64,000 nucleotides of DNA, taken from assembly GCF_035594125.1 (NCBI RefSeq), contig NC_087191.1, positions 1,240,001 to 1,304,000 of the forward strand, in the 5' to 3' direction. Numbering within the stretch: position 1 is the stretch's first letter; every line of letters starts with the position of its first letter. Of this stretch, positions 48,360 to 58,966 are shown piece by piece. The notes beneath the pieces were generated by a model that was given only the letters and a program-made list of their open reading frames with translations, was not told the DNA's origin and searched no databases. A program made the translations under genes and the position numbers. The DNA comes from Scylla paramamosain (lineage: Eukaryota; Arthropoda; Malacostraca; Decapoda; Portunidae).

Positions 48360-48870
48360 ATAATTGCATTATTATGAGGGACTTTAATCTTACAGTCACG
48401 AGGTGGGGTGAACCACTGACGGCTCACGCGGGCCAGCATCTCTACGGGTGTATCCTTGAAAGCTCCCTCCACCAGCACGTCATGCATCCGACGAGAGTAA
48501 CAATATCCTAGATATTGTTTTAACTGGTGAAGAATCAGTAAAAGACGTAAAAATTGGACCAGAACCGAGTTCCAGCGCTCATCTTAGCTTACTTTTCACC
48601 ATAAATTTTGACAAAGCTATAAAGTAAGAGAAAGTAAAGAAAAAGTGCCAGACTATCGGCGTGCTAACTTTGAGAGACTTCGCATGCAGCTTACATCCAT
48701 AGACTGGAATGAACTGCTGGGAACACCAGACAAACAAAGCATGGGAAGTGTTTACTAAAAAGTTAAATGAAACAACGATTTTGTGTGTACCGCAACGAAA
48801 CAAACGGAAGGTAAAAAACACCAAACCGAAATGGTGGAATAATTAAATCAGATGCTGCTTTCTAGCTAAG
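48360..48870 (+). pseudogene. CR1-like A1 endonuclease fragment
   Basis: IIMRDFNLTVTRWGEPLTAH (GDFN changed to RDFN), SLHQHVMHPTR, ILDIV, IGPEPSSSAHL (the SDH box reads SAH), then KVKKCQTI and later KMKWWN-like words. Two key boxes are altered and a frameshift lies in GATATTGTTTTAACTGGTG, so no active nuclease. Confidence 0.7.
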
Positions 48871-49229
48871 AAAAATGCGTAACACAAATACATATTATAA
48901 ACAGAATAATAATAAAAAACTAGAGCACGACAGATAGCGTAGGAAAACTAAAAAGCTGATCAAATGCAGCAAAAAAATCTGTTGAAGCTCAGATCGCGAA
49001 CTCATGTAAAACGAACCCAAAAGAACTTTACAGTTATGTAAAAGCAAAAAGGGTCTTAACATCAACGATTGGCCCATTAATAACAGAAAATGGTAAACAA
49101 ATAGTAAGCGAAACAGACATGGCGAACACCCTGAACGAGTACTTTTCAACAGTCTTCACGACTGAGGATGTTCAGGGCAGTCTGCCGACCCCCACGCCTC
49201 AGTCACGAGGCACCACGCTGCCAGACTTC

Positions 49230-50915
49230 ACCATCACAGAAAATTAAATCCTCTCAGTCACGAAGAGCATGAAAGTAAACAAAACACCCGGGCCAGAAAA
49301 GATATCACCCAGGCTTCTTAAAGAAGCAAGAAATGAGCTCGTGAAACCGCTTACAGTTTTATTCAATAAAACTTTACTTGCGGGTAAAGTTCCCCACGAA
49401 TGGAAACTAGCAAATGTTACGCCAATCTTTAAAAAAGGAAATAAATCTCTCCCAGCCAATTACAGGCCGATCAGTCTCACTTCAATAGTGTGGAAGCTGA
49501 TGGAAACAATAATCAGAGATAAAATTGTTAAATATTTAGAAAAAAACAAAATCAAAGGATTCGCAACACGGTTTCAGAACCAAGCGTTCCTGCTTTACAA
49601 ACTTACTAGACTTCTTTTATGAAGTATTTAACTCGTATGACGAGACAATATCTGTTGATATTATCTACCTTGATTTCCAGAAAGCTTTCGACACTTCCCC
49701 CATAAGAGACTCATCAGTAAAGTAAAAGCTCACGGCATTGCCGAAAACACCCTGGAATGGCTGAGAGACTGGCTCTCTGACATAAAACAGCGTGATAAAA
49801 TAAATTTGTGATAAATGGAAAAGTCAGAGTGGCACAAGGTAAACAGCGGTGTTCCTCAAGGCTCTGTATTAGGACCAGTAAGTATTCTTTATAATGTACA
49901 TTAATGATATTGATGAAGGGATAAATTGCAAAATAAGTAAATTTGCATACGACACCAAAATAACAAGTAGAGTAACGCGTGTCACAATGGCAGGAACTGC
50001 AGTGTGACCTCAATAAACTAACAAGCTGGGCAGAAAAATGGCAGATGAGATTCAATATAGAAAAGTGTAAAATTCTACATATCGGAAGCAACAATGTTCA
50101 GGCGAGATATGTAATGAATAACATGCCACTGTCAAGCACCGATAAAGAAAAAGATCTTGGTGTCGTTGTCAAACAACCTAAAGCCGAGTCAACACTGCAT
50201 AGAAACAGTAAAGACGGCAAATAAATTAGTAGGGTTCATTAGAAGAACCTTTGAATTTAAATCAGAAAAGGTTATACTTACCTTATATAACTCACTGGTG
50301 CGCCCACATCTAGAATACTGTGTACAGTTCTGGTCATCATATTAAAAAGACATTGAAAAACTAGAAAAGATACAGTGCAGAAAAAAACTAGAAAAGATAC
50401 AGTGCAGAGTCACAAAGATGATTCCAAGATTGCGCAATAATCCGTATGAGGAACGACTGGAAGAACTAAACCTATTTAGTTTAACAAAGCGCAGGATAAG
50501 AGGAGACCTAATTGAAATGTTCAAAATTTTTAAAGTTTAACAAAGCGCAGGATAAGAGGAGACCTAAATGAAGTGTTCAAAATTTTCAAAGGATATAGTA
50601 ACACTGATGCACATAAATATTTTAAGAGGAGACCTAATTGAAGTGTTCAAAATTTTCAAAGGATACAGTAACATTGATGCACATAAATATTTTACCATTC
50701 ATCATTCTAACCTAACAAGAAATAATGGATTCAAGATTATACCCAAACGTTTTAAATCCCACGAGGCCAAACATTTTTTCTTTAATCATATAGTAAATAT
50801 ATGGAATAAACTTCCTGAAGAAATTGTGAACAGCAATACTATTGAATCATTCAAAAATAAAATAGACAAATATTTAAAAGGAAATCCCCAACAAGCTCTC
50901 TTTTTGTCCGAATAA
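49230..50915 (+). pseudogene. CR1-like A1 reverse transcriptase and C-terminus
   Basis: Blocks: KTPGPEKISPRLLKEARNEL, GKVPHEWKLANVTPIFKKGN, NYRPISLTSIVWKLMETII, then frameshifts; YLDFQKAFDT with a break, SGVPQGSVLGP, KFAYDTKITS where the catalytic FADD reads FAYD, and KWQMRFNIEKCKILHIGSNN. The C-terminal part has LYNSLVRPHLEYCVQFWSSY and IPRLRNNPYEERLEELNLFS, with a triplicated segment around TTAACAAAGCGCAGG (50480-50650), ending NPQQALFLSE at 50915. The altered second catalytic block and frame breaks make it inactive. Confidence 0.75.
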
Positions 50916-51244
50916 TTACTAATTCACTAATAAACTCTTATTTTACAGACAATAGTTTTAATATAATACTAAATTGTATTAACTTTCAGATAGGCGTATA
51001 GAGTTCACTGTAGGGTGAATAGTAGAACTTCCTTTCATCCTTTCTTATGAAAATTCCATGTCAGTTTTTCCATACTGCATGGTACTTTTCTCAACTATTT
51101 CCATGCCAGCGCAAGCTGGAGGGAGTGGTGAGTGAGGAGGAGTCTTCTGCTATGCTGTCCTGTCTCTCTTCCCTGTAGCTAGTTAGAAGTAGTTACCAAA
51201 CAGCCTTGCAAGGACCAAAAGGTCTGTTGCTGTTTGGATTTTCT

Positions 51245-51448
51245 TTGTATTCCTCCTCCTCCACTCCTCCTCCTTCCGGTATGCGGGTGACCATAGCTCA
51301 CCTCAGGGAAATTGACCACCCTGCCGTGCATAGTCTCAGGCCACCCTTGGACTCCTCCTCCTTCCGGTATGCGGGTGACCATAGCTCACTTCAGGGAAAT
51401 TGACCATCCTGCCGTGCATAGTCTCAGGCCGCCCTTGGACAAGGTGTT
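51245..51448. repeat. TCC tract and 88-bp tandem duplication (start of CR1-like B 5' leader)
   Basis: After the A1 3' end come TCC units (51249-51275). Then a unit containing CTTCCGGTATGCGGGTGACC and GACCA.CCTGCCGTGCATAG occurs twice with a period of 88 bp (from 51273 and 51361), with an ACTCCTCCTCC separator. Confidence 0.85.
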
Positions 51449-51923
51449 AACCTGGTAAGCCCCCCGGGCCAGGGTTACGGTGAAGCCACTGGGCAGCAGC
51501 AGTGGTGGATTGGACTGCAGGCAGAGGATCCCTTGATGGGACAATGACTGGAGTTCTAAGGTCCTAGTTAGCTGGACCATGCCTTAATTAGCTTTAGTCA
51601 GCTGGGGGCTGCGGTTTAGAAAAGTGTGGCGGTCTCTATACTAATTTAGCCTCCCTGGGAACCAGGGAAGCAAAATTAGTTGTTAATACGAGTCACCCGC
51701 CTCTCCCCTGCTAATGGCGGTCCTTTCATCTCTATCCTTCAGAATGGTTAGTTCTCATCACTTTTCCATCCTTCTCTCATACTATACATGGAATATTTCA
51801 GTTTCTTGGTCTCTCTGGAAGTGCGTCCGATAGTCTCTAGAGTCTGTGGAGAACACCTAGCGACAGGTGAAACCGGCCAAGCCTTCCAAGGATCGCAGAG
51901 GTGTGTCAGATGTGGCTGAAGGT

Positions 51924-52101
51924 GAGGTTAGGTGCTGGTTCCGTTCCCCTATCTTGCCCGCTTTGCCTAGAGTGACTACGCCGGCCAGACTCTATGGGAC
52001 AGAACTGAAGATGAGGTTGGGTGCTGGTTCCGTTCCCCCATCTTGCCCGCTTTGCCTAGAGTGACTACGCCGGCCCGACTCAATGGGACAGAACTGTGAG
52101 G
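51924..52101. repeat. 89-bp tandem duplication in CR1-like B 5' leader
   Basis: The unit GAGGTT(A/G)GGTGCTGGTTCC ... CGACTC.ATGGGACAGAACTG occurs twice with a period of 89 bp and a few differences. Confidence 0.85.
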
Positions 52102-52321
52102 ACAATAGCTGCAAGCGCCGGGTTGTGAAAGTCTCACTCGTGACTGAGACTCTAGGCAAGCGATTGGTCTTTATGACATTTTCAAGACCCTGTGGGAGCT
52201 AACTCCCAGTGTTGGAGGCATCCAACACAGCAGTATCTGATTTCCATGCATAAACTTTTCATTTGCTCAATTTATGGTCACATCTTTTCTGAAATTTCGA
52301 AAGCGCTCTGATTAATCAGTC

Positions 52322-53353
52322 ATGCCTTCTCTTCTCAGACAATGCGAAGCCTGTCGTGGCAGGTTTGCCCCCTCAGTATTTTAGAAATACTTCTGCCTGC
52401 AGGTTGTGTCACCTCCAGAGTAAGATAGAGAGACTCAACGAGAAATACGAGAAGTGCAAGCAGTACGAGGACGTCGTGCAACAGCTTGAAACACAAAAAG
52501 AGTTCGTTTTCTCTAATACAGATAGCACCTCCACAGATGTTGTTCCTGCCATCCCTGACAGACCTGCCTCCTCCACTCCAGGGGCTCCTGCCCGCCCACA
52601 TGCTGTGCTTGCAGAGTCATCATTCACTTTAGTCAAGAATCGTGCCACCACCACTAATGTTAAGAAATTTTTGCCCATCTCAACACACAACAGGTACCAG
52701 ATTCTAGCTGAAGAGGAGGAAGATGCACAAGAGACGAAACTGGTCGGAGACTCAATAGTCAGAGGTCAGCTCTCTGAGTTTTGTGGCAGGGCTCGCAGGA
52801 CACGTAAGCGTCTATGCATGCCTGGTGGATGCTTAGACGACATCACGGGAGCATGCGACGAGGCAGCCTGCGGATCTAATAATAATACACTCTTTATTAT
52901 TCACGCAGGTACAAATGATGTCGAAAACACTAGATCTGAAGAGCTCATGGAAAAGTTCTAGAGGATAATACAGCGCTACAAAACTAAATCCAATAACATT
53001 ATTGTTTCAGGTATCCTCCCCCGGACCAGGGCACTGGCTGTCTTCTACAACAGAGCCTTCAGCACTAACAGTCGTCTCCGTTCTCTTTGCGCAGAGGAAG
53101 GTGTAGACTTTGTTAATCTTTGGGACGACTTTTACAATAAACCTTCTCTATTTCAGCCGGATGGTTTACATCTAAATGGAATTGGAGCAGCACGACTTGG
53201 CAGACTCCTTAGCAATAAAGTTTATTTTCAGACCAAAAAACGACCAGCAAGATCGTGTAGCCCCAGACTCTTAGTAGACTCCTCGTGCAACCCAACCTCC
53301 ATGTGCAACGCTATAAAAGCTTGCCTAATCAACGCTCGCAGCATTAAGAAATA
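52322..53353 (+). pseudogene. CR1-like B ORF1: zinc-finger-like, coiled-coil, SGNH esterase
   Basis: ATG at 52322 gives MPSLLRQCEACRGRFAPSVF then a one-base frameshift into RNTSACRLCHLQSKIERLNE. Together these make a CxxC...CxxC zinc-finger-like pair and a coiled coil (KIERLNEKYEKCKQYEDVVQ). The C-terminal half is an SGNH/GDSL esterase: LVGDSIVRGQL (block I with Ser), a Gly-containing CMPGGCLDDI, HAGTNDVEN (GxND block), then after a single amber stop at 52959 VSGILPRTR and PDGLHLNGIGAARLGRLL (Asp-x-x-His). CR1 ORF1 proteins are known to carry such an esterase. The frame continues without a stop into the endonuclease. Confidence 0.8.
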
Positions 53354-54182
53354 AATTTCCAGATTTAGAAACCCTGGCAGCTGTAGAAAACTATCACATT
53401 ATTGGTATTACTGAATCTTGGCTGAACTCTGCAAACAGAGACTTCCTTGCGGAATACAACTTGCCAGGCTATGAAATGTTCAGCTACGAGAGAAAAGACA
53501 GGATAGGAGGCGGTGTATTGCTGTATGTGAAAGCCAGTCTTCAGCCAATCATACTAAAAACCGAAAAGACTAACAATATAGATTCAGTCTTCTTGCATTT
53601 AAGAGTACGTTCTAAGAAAACTGCTATAGGTCTTATTTATAGGTCTCCGGTTCACAATGTTTCCTCCGATAAGAATTTACAAGATCAAATTACTGAAATA
53701 AGTAACATTTTTGATACAGTCATTTGTGGAGACTTTAATCTACCTGTAAACTCATGGGGAAATCCACTTAACTCTCATTCTGGTCACGACTTGTATAATA
53801 ATTTATTACAATGTTCTCTAAAGCAACACGTTCAAGGACCCACACGAGGTGACAACATATTACATCTTGTTCTTTCAACAAACGATGACTTAATATCTAA
53901 CGTTAATATTGGTCCTGAATTTAGTACAAGTGACCACAAGATTGTCTCCTTTAACATCAACCTTCACCGTTGTTAGCAACGAAAAAGTTTTCATATACAA
54001 AAAAGGAGACTACGAGAGACTCGGGTCAATTCTCAATTCTTTCTGTCGCAGATTGGAACGCTGAACTTGGTGAAAGTAACATTGAAGAATCATGGGCGAA
54101 ATTTAAGTACATTTTAAAAAATGCTGTGAAGACGTGTATCCCTATGCGTATAAAAGACATCCATGCAAGAGAACAAACCTAA
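53290..54182 (+). pseudogene. CR1-like B endonuclease and linker
   Basis: It starts in the ORF1 frame with MCNAIKACLINARSIKK (53301 onward). A one-base frameshift at about 53352 moves to NKFPDLETLAAVENYHIIGI, TESWLN with the catalytic Glu, RIGGGVLLYVKASLQP, VICGDFNLPVNSWG with GDFN and TSDHKIVSF with SDH, ending at the stop after NLHRC. The linker continues at 53970-54182 (ATKKFSYTKK...). The catalytic boxes are intact, but the frame is broken. Confidence 0.75.
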
Positions 54183-54516
54183 ATGGTGGACGAACAACAC
54201 TGAGTCACAACTACAAGCAGAAAAATCGTGCCTACCGTAAATATTTGTCCTCTCAGAATGAGGCCGATAAACTAGAATATGACATACTTCGACGCGAATA
54301 AAAAAAGCTCATTAGACAGAGTAAGAAAAATCTATAAATGTATATTGCAAGCATTACTAAATCCAATCCCAAAGAATTTTACAGTTACGTTCGAAATAAA
54401 AAAGTCATTACATCTCACATTAATCAAATTAAACTCAGATCGCCGACACACTGAATGATTATTTTGCTTCAATTTTTACAGAGTAAAATACTCATACAAT
54501 CCCCGAACCACTCCTT

Positions 54517-55534
54517 ATGCTCCACAACATAACCCCTTTAAGTGTCTGCGTTTTTCATGAAAGCGAAATAATCAAAGTAATTGATAAAATGAAAACTGAC
54601 AAAGCCCCTGGCCCAGACGGTACTGCACCACGTGTCTTGAAAGAAACTAAATTTCAAATTTGTAAACCCCTTTCATTGCTTTTCACCAAATCATTTAACT
54701 GTGGTAAGGTTCCCAAGGATTGGAAGTTAGCTTACGTTACCCCCATAGAAAAGAAAGGCGACAATTCACTTCCAAGTAACTACAGACCTATCAGCCTTAC
54801 ATCTGTAGTATGTAAACAGTAATTCGCAATAATTTAGTGAACTTTCTTTACGTTACCCCCATAGAAAAGAAAGGCGACAATTCACTTCCAAGTAACTACA
54901 GACCTATCAGCCTTACATCTGTAGTATGTAAACAGTAATTCGCAATAATTTAGTGAACTTTCTAGAGGAAAACTATTTAATCAATGACTCACAGCATGGC
55001 TTCCGAAACAGACGTTCTTGTCTAACTAATCTGCTTGATTTCTTTTATGATGTTTTCACCCTGTACAACGAAACAAGGGAAGTAGATATAGTGTATCTGT
55101 TTTTTTTTCAAAAAGCTTTTGATAAAGTTCCCCACAAGCGGCTATTAGCTAAATTGAAGTCACATGGTATAAATGGAAAACTTCTCAATTGGCTTGAAGA
55201 CTGGCTGTCTGACAGAAAGCAGCGCGTTGTTTTAAATGATAAATTTTCAAACTGGCGAGAAGTTTTAAGTGGTGTACCACAGGGATCTGTCCTCGGCCCT
55301 GTTCTCTTCCTTATTTACGTTAATGATATCGATGAGGGCCTCACCTGTAAAGTATCTAAGTTCGCTGATGATACAAAAATAATGAATAAAGTAGTCACGT
55401 CAGAGGATAAAAGAAAATTACAATCTGATCTCGACCACTTAGCCACTTGGTCAGACAAGTGGCAGATGAGCTTCAATGTAGATGAAAGTAAAGTGTTGCA
55501 CATTGGTAATAATAACGATCACACTGATTACTAA
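54517..55534 (+). pseudogene. CR1-like B reverse transcriptase
   Basis: VIDKMKTDKAPGPDGTAPRV, KVPKDWKLAYVTPIEKKGDN, NYRPISLTSVVCK then a stop caused by a 116-bp tandem duplication (54733-54848 repeated at 54849-54964). After it: NFLEENYLINDSQHGFRNRR, SCLTNLLDFFYDVF, VYLFFFQKAFDKVPHKRLLA (YLDF changed to YLFF, so the first catalytic Asp is lost), GVPQGSVLGPVLFLIYVNDI, KFADDTKIMNK (FADD intact) and ESKVLHIGNNN. The loss of the Asp in the first catalytic block and the duplication suggest inactivity. Confidence 0.75.
54733..54964. repeat. 116-bp exact tandem duplication inside CR1-like B RT
   Basis: TACGTTACCCCCATAGAAAA through GTGAACTTT is present twice head-to-tail with no visible differences, i.e. 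very recent, or an assembly artefact. Confidence 0.9.
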
Positions 55535-55562
55535 ATGAACGGTACCGAGCTTCTCAAGGTTA

Positions 55563-56021
55563 ATGAGGAAAAAGGACTTGGGCGTTATAATTACCTTGGA
55601 CCTCAAGTCAAGTAAACACTGCTCGGAAGTAGTTAAAACAGCGAATAAATTGGTTGGGTTTATTGGTAGGACTTTCGAATTCAAATCAGAAGGGGTAATT
55701 CTCATATTGTTTAATACACTTGTCCGACCTCTACGAGTACTTGAGTACTGCGTCCAGTTCTGGTCACCCCATTACAGGAAAGATATAGACAAGCTGGAGA
55801 GAGTCCAAAGAAGAGTTACCAAGTTGATCCCACGACCGCAGAACAAGCCTTATGAGGAGCGCTTGAGGGAACTCTACTTGTTCAGTTTAGAGAAACGGCG
55901 AATGCGAGGAGACTTAATTGAACTGTTTAAAATGTGTCGGGGCTTTGATAACGTAAATGTAAACAATTATCTCAGCACCACAGTTCCAACACCACTAGAA
56001 ATAATGGTTACAAGATTATAG
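55563..56021 (+). pseudogene. CR1-like B RT C-terminal region
   Basis: Opens after one frameshift: RKKDLGVIITLDLKSSKHCS, VVKTANKLVGFIGRTFEFKS, RVLEYCVQFWSPHYRKDIDK, RRVTKLIPRPQNKPYEERLR and FSLEKRRMRGDLIELFKMCR. This is the thumb and tail typical of CR1 and related elements. It breaks after NYLSTTVPTP. The 3' UTR follows to 56475. Confidence 0.75.
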
Positions 56022-56475
56022 GTAAGCGTTTCAGATCAGACGAGGCTAAGTATTATTTCTTCAATAGAATTGTAATGTCTGGAACTCCCAGCACATATTG
56101 TCGATAGTAAAATACAACAGAAACTTTTAAACAAAGGTTGGACAATCACATCGCAGCAACCCCTCATATAACGTACTTTCGGCCTACATAAAATCTTTTT
56201 TTTTCAAATTAATTAATTAATTTTTTTATTTATTATTATTATATATTTTTTTTAGTTACTGTAGTGAATAGAATAATTTTTCTTTCATCCTTTCCTATCA
56301 CATCTCAGCCTTTCTTTCTCCCTATGCCCTCCTGTTTTTCCTTCCATGACCTAGTGTCCTCCATCCTCTAACTCTTACAATCTGTAGTGGTAGTGGAAGA
56401 ATAGACACACAGACAGCCTCGTTAGGCCCAGTAGGGCTGTTGCTGTCTGTTCTTTCCTTTGTATATTCCTTTGTA

Positions 56476-56645
56476 CTCCTCCTCCACTCTTTCTCCTCCT
56501 CCTCCTCCTCCTCCTCCTCCTCCTCCTCATCCTCCTCCACTCCTCCTCTTCTCTTCCTCCTCCTCCACTCTTCCTCCTCCTCCTCCTCCACTCCTCCTCC
56601 TCCTCCTCCTCCTCCTCCACTCCTCCTCCTCCTCCTCCACTCCTC
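56476..56645. repeat. TCC-rich microsatellite ending CR1-like B
   Basis: TCC units with interspersed ACTCC and CTTCC, followed immediately by an RT fragment of copy C1 (AGACCTATCAGTCTCACC). Confidence 0.95.
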
Positions 56646-57965
56646 CAGACCTATCAGTCTCACCTCGATAGTTATAAAAATTTTAGAAAAATACTAAAGA
56701 GACAAAATCACTTCCTTCCTTGACGACCACAAACTGATATTAGACACTCAGCATGGATTCCGGAACATGTTTAACTAATCTCTTAGAATTTTTTAATTAC
56801 ATATTCTCTAATTATGATCAGCGAGCTCCATCTCACATAATCCATCTATATTTCAGGAAAGCGTTTGATACCGTACCACACAGATGCCTCCTAATTAAAC
56901 TGAAAGCTCACGGAATGGGAGAGCAGTTGTGTGGTTGGATTGAAAGTTGGCTAATAAATAGAAAACAACGAGTATAAATGGAGAAGCTTCCGACTGGCTT
57001 CAAGTTACGAGTGGTGTCCCCCAAGGTTCAGTTTTGGGTCCGTTACTTTTTTTGATGTATATAAATGACTTAGACTGCGGCATTGTGTCAAGAATATCAA
57101 AATTCGCCGATTGTGAGACGATTGTGATGTCATCCAGCAAGATTTAGATAACCTTAGTAGCTGGAGCGGCAAAAGGCTGTTAAATTTTAATGGAGATAAA
57201 TGCAAACTAATGCACATCGGTCAGGACAATGTAAAATATATTTATAAATTACATGACAAAATTTAATCAAAGTTACTGAAGAGAAGGACCTGGGGGTATT
57301 AGTAACAAATGACTTCAAATGTGCAACGCAGTGTTCGGCCGCGAGTCATAAAGCAAACACTGTCTTAGGATTTATTTCGTGTAATTTTGATTGTAAAACA
57401 CCCGAAGTCATAACGCGTCTATATACGTCATTAGTGAGCATTTATAATATGCCCTTCGGTTGTGGTCTCCATGCTATCAAAAAGACATTAAGAAATTGGA
57501 GAGCGTGCAAAGACGAGCAACCAAACTAATCCCAGGAATACGTGGTCTGTCTTATGATGAACATCTAAAAGGATTAGATATGTTTTCTCTTAAGAGATCA
57601 TCGCATTCGAGGAGACCTCATCCAAACGTTCAAAATACTTAAGAATATAGATAAGATAGATTACAAAAATCTCTGAGCTGTCGCAATCAGTAACAAGAAG
57701 TAACGGCTTGAAACTTAAAGGACAGCGATGTAATACTGATTTACGATGAAACTTTTTTAACGTAATAGTTGAATGTTGGAATAAGTTACCAGCGTCTGTA
57801 GTGCAAGTTAATACGGTGGCTACCTTCAAAACTAAATTAGATAAGTTTTATAAAGAAAATGGTTTCCGATTTTTTTTTTTTTTTTTTAGCGATAGTATTA
57901 GTTACACTAGTACACTTCTTTTTTCTCCATCTTTCCTATATAAATTTCCTCGATTGTTTCTCTCA
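56646..57965 (+). pseudogene. CR1-like element C1, 5'-truncated
   Basis: It starts inside RT block 2 (RPISLTSIVIKILEKY). Other visible blocks: SGTCLTNLLEFFNYIFSNYD, LYFRKAFDTVPHRCLLIKLK (YLDF changed to LYF-R), SGVPQGSVLGPLL, KFADCETIVMS (FADD changed to FADC), LNFNGDKCKLMHIGQDN, ESVQRRATKLIPGIRGLSYD and LKGLDMFSLKRSS. Frames change many times. The 3' UTR (GGTTTCCGATTT... then CCCCGATTG-like text) leads to TCC repeats. Confidence 0.75.
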
Positions 57966-58323
57966 GTAACCTCCTCCTCCTCCATCATCTCCTCCTCCTC
58001 CTCCTCCTCCTCCTCCATCATCTCCTCCTCCTCCTCCTCCTCCTCCATCATCTCCTCCATCATCATCTCCTCCTCCTCCTCCTCCTCCTCCTCCTCCTCC
58101 ATCATCATCTCCTCCTCCATCTCCTCCTCCTCCTCCTCCTCCATCATCTCCTCCTCCTCCTCCATCATCTCCTCCTCCTCCATCATTTCCTCCTCCTCCT
58201 CCATCATCTCCTCCTCCTCCTCCATCATCTCATCATCTCCTCCTCCTCCTCCTCCATCTCATCTTCTCCTCCTCCTCCTCCATCATCTCATCATCATCTC
58301 CTCCTCCTCCTCCTCCTCCTCCT
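57966..58323. repeat. Long TCC/ATC-rich microsatellite ending CR1-like C1
   Basis: About 350 bp of TCC units with regular CATCATC interruptions (higher-order pattern (TCC)n-ATCATC), then the start of copy A2. Confidence 0.95.
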
Positions 58324-58344
58324 TTCACTTCCTCGTCACTTTCA

Positions 58345-58966
58345 TCCAGTTAGAAAATAAATCTCGTAAAATAATATTAGGTCTATCGTCCTCCAGCCCA
58401 GTCACCCGCTACAGACGAAAAACTTTATGACCTTATCGCGGACATCTGCTGCGTTAATAATTGCATAATTATGGGGACTTTAATCTTCCAGTCACGAGGT
58501 GGGGTGAACCACTGACGGCTCACGCAGGCCAGCATCTCTACGGGCTGAAAGCTCCCTCCACCAGCACGTCATGCATCCGACGAGAGGTAACAATATCCTA
58601 GATATTGTTTTAACAACTGGTGAAGAGTCAGTAAAAGACCTAAAAATTGGACCAGAACTGAGTTCCAGCTATCATCGTAGCTTACTTTTCACCATAAATT
58701 TTGACAAAGCTAAAGTAAGCGAAAGTAAAGAAGTGCCAGAGTATCGGCGTGATAACTTTGAGAGACTTCGCATGCAGCTTGCATCCATAGACTGGAATGA
58801 ACTGCTGGGAACACCAGACATTAACAACGCATGGGAAGTGTTTGCTAAAAAGTTAAATGAAACTGCGTTTTTGTGTGTACCGCAACGAAACAGACTGAAG
58901 GTTAAAAACACCCAACCGAAATGGTGGAATAATGAAATTAGATGCTTCCTCAAGGCTCTGTATTAG
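58345..58966 (+). pseudogene. CR1-like A2 endonuclease fragment
   Basis: GDFN is destroyed by a one-base loss (ATTATGGGGACTTTAATC). The later part is open: MHPTRGNNILDIVLTTGEES, LKIGPELSSSYHRSLLF (SDH reads SYH), EYRRDNFERLRMQLASIDWN and QRNRLKVKNTQPKWWNNEIR, then jumps to the RT. Compare A1, where the same boxes are altered differently. Confidence 0.7.

Larger units (their letters stand above)
48346..51250 (+). mobile_element. CR1-like element A1
   Basis: Plus-strand copy of CR1-like subfamily A. 5'-truncated in the endonuclease (starts at CTGCGTTAATAATTGCAT right after four TCC units), then endonuclease C-terminal part, RT with frameshifts, C-terminal region and a 3' UTR of about 300 bp (AGATAGGCGTATAGAG ... 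GGTCTGTTGCTGTTTGG). It ends in CTTTGTATTCCTCCTCC. CR1-class elements use EN-primed reverse transcription and end in short tandem repeats rather than poly(A). Confidence 0.85.
51449..56475 (+). mobile_element. CR1-like element B, most complete copy
   Basis: Plus strand: 5' leader to 52321 (with a second tandem duplication of 89 bp at about 51924-52101), ORF1 esterase 52322-53353, endonuclease 53340-54180, linker to 54510, RT 54517-55540, C-terminus 55541-56021, 3' UTR to 56475 (CCAGTAGGGCTGTTGCTGTC, then TGTACTCC). It ends in TCC-rich repeats. It has one amber stop in ORF1, several frameshifts and a 116-bp tandem duplication in the RT. Confidence 0.85.

Noticed and set aside
56322..56697. Glu/Arg- or Ser/Pro-rich ORFs over the TCC tracts (also 57801-58430 and 63703-63996)
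   Set aside because: They are translations of trinucleotide microsatellites.
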